Assembly (NCBI RefSeq): GCF_002043005.1
Contig: NZ_CP020330.1
Span: 1,630,001 to 1,694,000 of the forward strand
Source of the DNA: Martelella mediterranea DSM 17316
Lineage (GTDB): Bacteria; Pseudomonadota; Alphaproteobacteria; Rhizobiales; Rhizobiaceae
Length of the DNA: 64,000 nt
Direction: 5' to 3'
The notes beneath the pieces are model-generated. The model was not told the origin of the DNA. It saw only the letters and a list, made by a program, of their open reading frames with translations, and searched no databases. Below, piece after piece: positions 57,773 through 64,000 of the stretch. The translations under genes were made by a program, and so were the position numbers. The first letter of the stretch is position 1; every line of letters begins with the position of its first letter.

Positions 57773-59274
57773 TGGCTCACCATTTCCAGACGCCCGGCGA
57801 TCTGGGCGAGAAGTGTATCAAGGTCGACATCGAGATTCCGGTGCTCGCCGACAATCGTGTGCTCGGACATCACCAGAATGCGGTCGGCAATCTCGAACGC
57901 CTCGTCGAGTTCGGTCAGGAACACCAGCGTGGCACGCCCGCCCGCCGATTGCCTGAGCGTCGATGCGATATCGCGGCGGGCGGCAATATCGACGCCCTGG
58001 AACGGTTCATCGAGGATCAGCAGCCGCGCGTCATGGCTCAGCCAGCGTCCGACCATCACCTTTTGCTGGTTGCCGCCGGACAGCGTCTGCATGGCATCGC
58101 GTTCCGTGCGGCAGACGACATTGAGCCCGGTGATCTGATCGCGCGCCTGCGCCTTTTCCCGCGACCGGCTCATGATCCCGAAGGAGGACAGGCGCCGCAG
58201 AAACGGCAGGCTGATGTTTTCGTAGATGTTGAAATCGGGCACGATCCCGCTGACCGCGCGATCCTTGGCCACCAGGAACACCCCGTTTGCGATGGCCGCG
58301 CCCGTGTTTTTCGGCGCGTAGCTCTTGCCCTCCAGCCTCATCTGCCCGCCATGGGGCCGGCGCGCGCCGAACAGCGTTTCCGCAAGCGCGGTCTTGCCGA
58401 CGCCGACAAGGCCGGTGACCGCGACGATTTCACCCTCCCGCAGCGACAGCGAGAAAGGCTTCTTGCCGGGCGCGATCCGGAGATCCTTTGCCGAGAAAAC
58501 CTCGGCCCCGCCATCACGGACATCGACATGGCCATGGCCGATGGCGCGGCCGAGCATGGCGTCGACAGCGCCCTTGTAATCGAGTTCCGGACCTTCGAAC
58601 ACGCCGGAGATACGGCCATCGCGCAGCGTAACGATGGTATCGGCCAGCCGGCGGATATCCGACATGCGATGCGAAATATAGAGGATCGCAACGCCATCGG
58701 CGCGCAAGCGGTCAAGTAGAGCGAACAGCCGGTCCGCCTCCGCGCTCGAAAGCGACGAGGTCGGCTCGTCGAGAATGAGAACGCGCGGCTTGTGGGCCAT
58801 GGCGCGGGCAATCGCCACCATCTGGCGGTCGGCCAGCGACAGGTCGGATACCTGGGCCGACAGGTCGAGCGAGAGCCCCATGGCTTCGGCGACGACGCGG
58901 GCCTGTTTGCGGATTTTGTAAGGATTGAAGAACACCGAAGCGCCGCGCCCGGTCAGCCGGTCGAGCACAAGATTGGTCGCGACATCGAGATCGGCGGCAA
59001 CGCCGTCATTGATGTTCTGATGCACGGTGACGACGCCGGCGCGGATGGCTTCCGCCGGGGTAGCGGGGGTGAAAGGCTTGCCGGCAAGCGTGATCGTGCC
59101 ACTGTCGGGGCGATAGAGCCCGGTGACGGTGCGCACCAGCGTGGATTTACCAGCGCCGTTCGCTCCCATCAGCACGGTCACTTCTCCGGAGCGCAAGCGC
59201 AGATCGACGCCATCCAGCACCTGGATCGGCCCGAACGCCTTGCGCAGCCCGTCTATGCGGAACACTGCGGTCAT
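57769..59274 (-). CDS. Sugar ABC transporter ATPase (RbsA-like, two domains)
   Basis: Two nucleotide-binding domains make up 501 residues. The first has Walker A GANGAGKSTLVRTVTG near 37, and LSLADRQMVAIARAM with Walker B LILDEPTSSL. The second has a degenerate Walker A, GLVGVGKTALAETLFG, and LSGGNQQKVMVGRW with LILDEPFQGVD. The ATG at 59274 fits the RBS better than the one at 59283. It is first in the operon, next to the shared operator. Confidence 0.93.
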   Translation of the reverse strand: MTAVFRIDGLRKAFGPIQVLDGVDLRLRSGEVTVLMGANGAGKSTLVRTVTGLYRPDSGTITLAGKPFTPATPAEAIRAGVVTVHQNINDGVAADLDVATNLVLDRLTGRGASVFFNPYKIRKQARVVAEAMGLSLDLSAQVSDLSLADRQMVAIARAMAHKPRVLILDEPTSSLSSAEADRLFALLDRLRADGVAILYISHRMSDIRRLADTIVTLRDGRISGVFEGPELDYKGAVDAMLGRAIGHGHVDVRDGGAEVFSAKDLRIAPGKKPFSLSLREGEIVAVTGLVGVGKTALAETLFGARRPHGGQMRLEGKSYAPKNTGAAIANGVFLVAKDRAVSGIVPDFNIYENISLPFLRRLSSFGIMSRSREKAQARDQITGLNVVCRTERDAMQTLSGGNQQKVMVGRWLSHDARLLILDEPFQGVDIAARRDIASTLRQSAGGRATLVFLTELDEAFEIADRILVMSEHTIVGEHRNLDVDLDTLLAQIAGRLEMVSQ

Positions 59275-59321
59275 GAAAATCATTTCCTCCCGCTACCATC
59301 CTAGAGATCAAAATCATCAAA

Positions 59322-59387
59322 TGTCAACAGCAATGACATTTGACAGAAAATAAAAATAGCAATTGTCATTGCTGTTGACAAATGACA
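59322..59387. promoter_or_regulatory. Double operator between the ABC and mtnK operons
   Basis: TGTCAACAGCAATGACA (59322-59338) is repeated exactly inverted at 59364-59380. Each copy is itself TGTCA-N7-TGACA, and half sites TTTGACA and AATGACA follow on the outer and inner sides. The two copies lie about 42 bp (four helix turns) apart in an AT-rich centre between divergent genes. It should bind a repressor that controls both operons, perhaps by looping; the regulator gene is not seen in the window. Confidence 0.75.
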
Positions 59388-59456
59388 GAGCGCGGCGCTA
59401 CCGTGTTGAAAAGCCCCGCGAGCGCATATCGTCGGGGCGCATTTGGGAGGATGTCT

Positions 59457-60725
59457 ATGGCGCTGGAACAGGCCTTTGCGGCCCTTGAGCCTGAAACCCT
59501 GCCGTCACGGCTGGGAACGCTCGAAATCCTGACGGAAAAGCTGGGTCCGCCTTCGGGCTGGAAGGTTCGGGAGGTCGGCGACGGCAATCTGAACCTCGTC
59601 TTCATCGTCGAGGGCGGCGGCAAAAGCATGATCGTCAAGCAGGCGCTGCCCTATGTGCGGCTTGTGGGCGAAGGCTGGCCGCTGCCGCTGACCCGATCGT
59701 TCTTCGAATACAACGCCCTCATCCGCCAGGCCGACCGCGCGCCGGGAAGCGTGCCGGAAGTCTTCTATTTCGATGAGCGTCAGGCGATCATCGTTCAGGA
59801 ATTCCTGAGCCCGCATATCATCCTGAGACGAGCGCTGATCGAAGGGCAGGTACTGCCACGGCTTGCCGAAGATCTCGGCCTGTTCATGGCGCGCACGCTT
59901 TTCCGCGGCTCCGACCTTTCGTTGGAGGCGGCGGCGCGCAAGAAGGACATGGCGCTGTTTGCCGGCAATGACGCGCTGTGCGACATCACCGAGGCACTGG
60001 TCTTCACCGACCCCTATTACGATGCCGAGATGAACAGCCATACGACGCCCGAACTCGACGGCATCGTGGCAAGGCTCAGGGCCGACCGCGACCTGAAGGT
60101 GACGGCGCAGGAAATGAAGCAGGCCTTCGTCACCCGCGCCGAGACCATGCTGCATGGCGACCTCCATACCGGCTCGATCATGGTCACCGAGGACGAGACG
60201 CGGGTGATCGACCCCGAATTCGCCTATTACGGCCCGATGGCCTTCGATGTCGGCATGCTGCTCGCCAACTACTGGATGAGCTTCTTCTCGCAGCGCGGCC
60301 ATGAACAGAACGGCGCGCGTGGGAATGTGCGCCGCCACCTGCTGAATACAATCACGGGCACATGGACCGCTTTCCGCGACGAGTTTTCGCGGCTGTGGCG
60401 CGAGGAGCGCACCGGCATTCTGTTCCAGCGCGCGCTTTATGAGGATCAGGGTGATACGCTCGGCGCGGAACAGGCGCTGGAACGGTTCCTGCATGCGCTG
60501 TTCGAGGACATGCTGGGCTTTGCCGGGCTGGAAATCCATCGCCGTATTCTGGGCCTCGCCCATAATGCCGATTTCGAGACCATTGCGGATAGGGCTCAAA
60601 AGGCGCGTTGCGAAACCGCCGCGCTGGAATTCGGCCGCCATATCGCCGTCAACCGCCGCCATATCAGCAGCCTTGACGCACTGGAAAGACTGGCCAGCCG
60701 GCTGGAAGAGGAGAGCGCCCCATGA
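59457..60725 (+). CDS. mtnK: S-methyl-5-thioribose kinase
   Basis: I choose the start at 59457 because GGGAGG ends seven bases upstream; the ATG at 59451 is too close to it. The 422-residue protein has [20 protein letters not shown] at the N-lobe, the catalytic [11 protein letters not shown] and the metal-binding [16 protein letters not shown], as in MtnK. It phosphorylates 5-methylthioribose, and possibly other 5-deoxyriboses, at C1 using ATP. It overlaps mtnA by 4 nt. Confidence 0.92.
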   Translation: MALEQAFAALEPETLPSRLGTLEILTEKLGPPSGWKVREVGDGNLNLVFIVEGGGKSMIVKQALPYVRLVGEGWPLPLTRSFFEYNALIRQADRAPGSVPEVFYFDERQAIIVQEFLSPHIILRRALIEGQVLPRLAEDLGLFMARTLFRGSDLSLEAAARKKDMALFAGNDALCDITEALVFTDPYYDAEMNSHTTPELDGIVARLRADRDLKVTAQEMKQAFVTRAETMLHGDLHTGSIMVTEDETRVIDPEFAYYGPMAFDVGMLLANYWMSFFSQRGHEQNGARGNVRRHLLNTITGTWTAFRDEFSRLWREERTGILFQRALYEDQGDTLGAEQALERFLHALFEDMLGFAGLEIHRRILGLAHNADFETIADRAQKARCETAALEFGRHIAVNRRHISSLDALERLASRLEEESAP

Positions 60726-61816
60726 AGGTTGGCGATAAACACTACCGCACGATCTGGCCGCATCAGGATGGCCTTTCCGTAGAGATCATCGACCAGCGCT
60801 GGCTGCCGCATGATTTCCGTGTCGTCACCCTGTCCACGGTCGACGAGATCGCCACCGCGATCGCCGACATGTGGGTGCGCGGCGCGCCGCTGATCGGCGT
60901 GACGGCGGCCTATGGCATCGCCATCGCCATGGCGGATGATCCCACTGACGCTCATCTCAATGCGACCTGCAACAAGCTGCACGCAACGCGGCCGACGGCC
61001 ATCAATCTCAAATGGGCGCTCGATGAAATGCGGCACACGCTCTCGATCGTCGCGACCGACAAGCGTGCGGAGGCGGCCTACCGCCGCGCCGCCGAAATCG
61101 CCGATGAGGATGTGGAGCTGAACCGCGCGATCGGCCGCCACGGGCTGGAGATCATCAAGGAAATCGCGGCGAAGAAGAAGCCGGGCGAACCGGTCAATAT
61201 CCTCACCCATTGCAATGCCGGCTGGCTTGCCACCGTCGATTACGGCACGGCGACCGCGCCGATCTACCTGGCAATGGAGGCCGGCATTCCGGTCCACGTC
61301 TTCGTCGATGAAACCCGCCCGCGCAATCAGGGCGCGCAGCTGACCGCCTGGGAAATGGACGGCCATGGCGTGCCGCATGACCTGATCGTGGACAATGCCG
61401 GCGGCCATCTTATGCAGCATGGCGAGATCGACATGGTGATTGTGGGCACCGACCGGACCACCGCATCCGGTGATGTCTGCAACAAGATCGGCACATATCT
61501 CAAGGCGCTGGCGGCCAAGGATAACGGCGTGCCGTTCTATGTCGCGCTGCCATCGCCCACCATCGACTGGACAGTCCGTGACGGCGTCGCGGAAATCCCG
61601 ATCGAGGAGCGCAACGGCGACGAGGTGAGCTTTGTGCAGGGTGAGAACTCCGCGGGCGAGATCATCTCGGTGCGCATTTCGCCAAAGGGCACGCCGGCCC
61701 GCAACCCGGCCTTCGACGTCACCCCCGCCCGCCTTGTCACCGGCCTGATCACCGAACGCGGCATCGCCGAAGCATCCGCCCCAGGCCTTGCCCGCCTCTT
61801 TGAAAAAGAAAACTAG
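60722..61816 (+). CDS. mtnA: S-methyl-5-thioribose-1-phosphate isomerase
   Basis: This 364-residue protein has [20 protein letters not shown], the catalytic Cys at about 164 in [12 protein letters not shown], and the Asp at about 244 in [17 protein letters not shown]. These match MtnA, which converts methylthioribose 1-phosphate to methylthioribulose 1-phosphate. It follows mtnK with an overlap, and the transketolase gene starts three bases after it. Confidence 0.92.
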   Translation: MKVGDKHYRTIWPHQDGLSVEIIDQRWLPHDFRVVTLSTVDEIATAIADMWVRGAPLIGVTAAYGIAIAMADDPTDAHLNATCNKLHATRPTAINLKWALDEMRHTLSIVATDKRAEAAYRRAAEIADEDVELNRAIGRHGLEIIKEIAAKKKPGEPVNILTHCNAGWLATVDYGTATAPIYLAMEAGIPVHVFVDETRPRNQGAQLTAWEMDGHGVPHDLIVDNAGGHLMQHGEIDMVIVGTDRTTASGDVCNKIGTYLKALAAKDNGVPFYVALPSPTIDWTVRDGVAEIPIEERNGDEVSFVQGENSAGEIISVRISPKGTPARNPAFDVTPARLVTGLITERGIAEASAPGLARLFEKEN

Positions 61817-61819
61817 ACC

Positions 61820-62755
61820 ATGTCCCTGACCAACGAAAAATCCACCGAGGATATCGCGCATGGTATCCGCAAGCGGGTGTTCCTGCACACGATGCGCAAC
61901 AATGGCGGCTATCTGAGCCAGGCCTGTTCTGCCGCCGAAAGCCTCGCCTTTCTTTATAACGAGGCGCTTCATCTGGGCGCGCCGACGCTGCCGCCGGTTC
62001 CCAAACCCTTTGCCGGCGTGCCGTCGGCCCACAACCCGGATGCGTTTACCGGCGCAGGCTATCACGGCCCGTTCGCGCCGGACTATGACCGCTTCTTCGT
62101 CTCGCCCGCCCATTATGCGCTGGTGATCTATTCGGCGCTGATCGAGGTCGGCCGCATGGATGAGAACGCGCTCGACCATTTCAACAAGGATGGCGGCTCG
62201 GTGGAAATGATCGGGGCCGAGCACAGCCCCGGCATGGAAGTCACCACCGGTTCGCTGGCGCAGGGGCTTTCCATGGCCTCCGGGGTCGCCTTCGCCCGCA
62301 AGCGCGCCGGCGACAAGGGCAAGGTCTGGGTCTATATGTCCGACGGCGAGTTCCAGGAGGGCCAGACCTGGGAATGCCTGTCGGCCATGCGCCACCACGA
62401 AATTGACAACATCCGGGTGATCGTCGACGTCAACCGTCAGCAATGCGACGGCGCCATGTCCTCGGTTCAGGAGCTTTACGACCTGCCGGAACGGATTGCC
62501 GCCTTCGGCGCGACCTGCCGCTCGATCGACGGGCATGACCTCGACGCCATGCGCAAGGCCGCCGACAGCGCCGAGCCCGGCAAGCCGCTGGTGATCCTTG
62601 CCAATACTTCACCGTTTCAGGGCATGGACTTCCTGAAGAAACGCTTCCCGCGCCTGCATTACGTTCGCTTCAAGAGCGAAGCCGAACGCAAGGAGATGCG
62701 CGACGCGCTGGCGAAAGAGCTCGGCGTCGACATGCACGAAATCGAAGAGGCCTGA
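61820..62755 (+). CDS. Transketolase, N-terminal (ThDP) subunit
   Basis: This 311-residue protein equals the first domain of transketolase, with SAAESLAFLYNEAL, GAEHSPGMEVTTGSLAQGLS and the ThDP motif MSDGEFQEGQTWE...VDVNRQQCDG near 173-215. It needs the next gene product for a complete active site. Split transketolases of this type occur in catabolic operons, for example for apulose 4-phosphate. Here, after mtnA, it more likely splits a methylthio- or deoxy-ketopentose phosphate. Confidence 0.88.
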   Translation: MSLTNEKSTEDIAHGIRKRVFLHTMRNNGGYLSQACSAAESLAFLYNEALHLGAPTLPPVPKPFAGVPSAHNPDAFTGAGYHGPFAPDYDRFFVSPAHYALVIYSALIEVGRMDENALDHFNKDGGSVEMIGAEHSPGMEVTTGSLAQGLSMASGVAFARKRAGDKGKVWVYMSDGEFQEGQTWECLSAMRHHEIDNIRVIVDVNRQQCDGAMSSVQELYDLPERIAAFGATCRSIDGHDLDAMRKAADSAEPGKPLVILANTSPFQGMDFLKKRFPRLHYVRFKSEAERKEMRDALAKELGVDMHEIEEA

Positions 62756-62757
62756 TC

Positions 62758-63759
62758 ATGGTGGACATCGTCAACAGACCCTACGCCACGGCGTTTGAAA
62801 CCTTCGCCACCGCGCGGCCCGAGGTGATGTGCCTTTCGGCCGACCTCACCTCGTCCTGCGAGGTCGATGGTTTTCGCGACCGCCATCCCGACCAGTTCCT
62901 GTCCATGGGCATGGCCGAGCAGAACATGCTGTCCTTCGCCGGCGGGCTGGCGATGCAGGGCTACCGGCCCTTCATCCACACCTTCGCGGTGTTTCTCTAT
63001 CGCCGTCCTTATGACCAGCTCATCAACTCGATCGCCTATTCCAACCGCAAGGTGCGGATGATGGGCTTTCTGCCCGGCATTACCACGCCTGGCGGCATCA
63101 CCCATCAGGCAATCGAGGATATCGCGGTGATGCGCGCCATCCCCAACATGACGGTGCTGGAAACCGGTGACGCGACCGAAGTGGAAACCGTGCTCGAGGT
63201 CGCCGACAGCATTGACGGGCCGGTCTATGTGCGCGTGCTGCGCGGCCAGGTGCCGCGGCTGTTTGCGACCCCGTTTGCGTTCAACGAACTCCGTACGCTC
63301 AGCAAGGGCGACGATGTGCTCGTGCTAACATCCGGCGTTTGCACGGAAGAGGCGCTGCGCGCCACGGCAGCGCTTTCGGCAAAGGGCGTTGGCGTCCATC
63401 ACCTCCATGCCTCAACGCTGAAGCCCTTCGACCGCGACACCTTCATCGAGGCCGCACGCGGCAAGAAGGGCGTGGTCACGCTCGAAAATCATATCATCAC
63501 CGGTGGCCTCGGCACGATCGCGGCAGAGATCATCGCGGAGGAAGGGCTTGGCGTGAAGCTTCGCCGCCTCGGGCTCAACGACACCTTCGCCCATGGCGCA
63601 TCCAAACCCTATCTGATGAAGAAATACGGTCTCGACGCCGGCGCTCTGGTCGCCGCGATCGAAGATGTGCTCGGCCAGAAGCTCGATATCAGCGATGATG
63701 CCTTGCAGGCGGTGCGCCTCGACGCGGTCCATTCGGCCGAAAAGGCGGAGGCGCTCTGA
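62758..63759 (+). CDS. Transketolase, C-terminal subunit
   Basis: This 333-residue protein holds the pyrimidine-binding domain with the catalytic Glu in SMGMAEQNMLSFAGGLAMQ near 62, and the C-terminal domain (VLVLTSGVCTEEALRATAAL). It forms the heteromeric enzyme with the preceding subunit. The stop overlaps the start of the RuBisCO-like gene by one base. Confidence 0.88.
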   Translation: MVDIVNRPYATAFETFATARPEVMCLSADLTSSCEVDGFRDRHPDQFLSMGMAEQNMLSFAGGLAMQGYRPFIHTFAVFLYRRPYDQLINSIAYSNRKVRMMGFLPGITTPGGITHQAIEDIAVMRAIPNMTVLETGDATEVETVLEVADSIDGPVYVRVLRGQVPRLFATPFAFNELRTLSKGDDVLVLTSGVCTEEALRATAALSAKGVGVHHLHASTLKPFDRDTFIEAARGKKGVVTLENHIITGGLGTIAAEIIAEEGLGVKLRRLGLNDTFAHGASKPYLMKKYGLDAGALVAAIEDVLGQKLDISDDALQAVRLDAVHSAEKAEAL

Positions 63760-64000
63760 TGGCGAACCGGTTTTCGGCGGGCTATCTGATTTCTGATGCT
63801 GACTACGAGACCGCGAAACAGCGCGCGCTCAACATCACGGTCGAGCAGACCGTCGAGATCCCGCGCGATATCGTGCCCGCCGGCTATGTCGAGGATGAAA
63901 TCCTCGGCCGGCTGGAGGCGCTGGAGGCGGCGGACGGTGGCTACATCGCCGAGATATCCTACAGTCTCGACGATGTCGGCGGCGACTTCCTGCAGCTTCT
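63759..64000 (+). CDS. RuBisCO-like protein, 5' part
   Basis: The first 80 codons are seen before the window ends. FSAGYLISDADYETAKQRAL, then VEQTVEIPRDIV and EDEILGRLEAL, followed by YSLDDVGGDFLQLL, match the N-terminal domain of form IV RuBisCO-like proteins (AxEQSVE..., GRVE, G.DL.QLLN). Such proteins act as enolases or isomerases on methylthioribulose 1-phosphate or as decarboxylases. Catalytic residues lie beyond the window end, so the subtype is undetermined. Confidence 0.78.
   Translation, partial: MANRFSAGYLISDADYETAKQRALNITVEQTVEIPRDIVPAGYVEDEILGRLEALEAADGGYIAEISYSLDDVGGDFLQL

Noticed and set aside
59285..59456. Possible SAM-type riboswitch before mtnK
   Set aside because: Methionine-salvage genes often have one, but I see only the operator repeats and no SAM-riboswitch core or terminator in this short leader.
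60596..62536. 646-codon minus-strand frame
   Set aside because: It is the antisense shadow of mtnA and the transketolase gene, which have clear motifs.

Overview
The window looks like the chromosome (or a large replicon carrying an rRNA operon) of a GC-rich alphaproteobacterium, most likely of the Hyphomicrobiales/Rhizobiaceae type. This rests on the 23S-5S-tRNA-fMet order, the codon style, the ArdC and large serine recombinase relics, and the wealth of solute-binding-protein-dependent transporters for carboxylates. The genus cannot be fixed from the sequence alone.

Region 1 (1-2381) is the 3' end of an rRNA operon: partial 23S, a spacer with an inverted repeat, 5S with a terminator, and an initiator tRNA. 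Region 2 (about 2338-14100) is accessory DNA entered through the tRNA. It holds a serine recombinase tail whose reading frame runs antisense into the tRNA, an ArdC antirestriction tail, an intact AbiE type IV toxin-antitoxin pair, a run of small unknown genes, several IS3 scraps, an AraC scrap, an internally deleted alpha-amylase gene beside an intact TetR gene, an apparently intact IS110 element and a DUF3883 scrap. It reads as a decayed integrative element plus an insertion-sequence scrapyard.

Region 3 (14140-21937) holds a frameshifted 2H-phosphoesterase-like gene, a PTP-like phosphatase, an AraC regulator, and a module of two secreted DUF1254 proteins, a DUF2721 membrane protein and an outer-membrane beta-barrel. 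Region 4 (22129-27260) is a tight minus-strand operon (UraD-like decarboxylase, TRAP transporter DctPQM, racemase-like protein) with a divergent LysR gene. It is probably for uptake and use of a purine-derived ureide, but the racemase-like protein lacks both expected cysteines.

Region 5 (27584-39057) starts with a LysR gene divergent from gcdH, a fused two-domain oxo-acid dehydrogenase E1 and a FabD-like acyltransferase, then a GntR gene, a first tctCBA transporter and a split UxaA-type dehydratase. Region 6 (39577-45881) is a second tctCBA, divergent from tctDE and a periplasmic binding protein. Region 7 (45928-55146) has an ISL3 relic, a four-gene dehydrogenase/aldolase cluster, a third tctCBA with a GntR regulator, and IS6 and IS66 relics. 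All three tct operons have a stem-loop directly after tctC, probably to raise binding-protein expression over the membrane subunits.

Region 8 (55518-64000) holds two divergent operons around a 17-bp perfect inverted repeat: an RbsABC-like sugar ABC transporter on the minus strand, and mtnK, mtnA, a two-subunit transketolase and a RuBisCO-like protein (cut by the window end) on the plus strand. This is the most interesting system here. It looks like a pathway that imports 5-methylthioribose or another 5-deoxypentose, phosphorylates and isomerises it, rearranges it with the RuBisCO-like protein and cleaves it by a transketolase step. That reaction order is inference.
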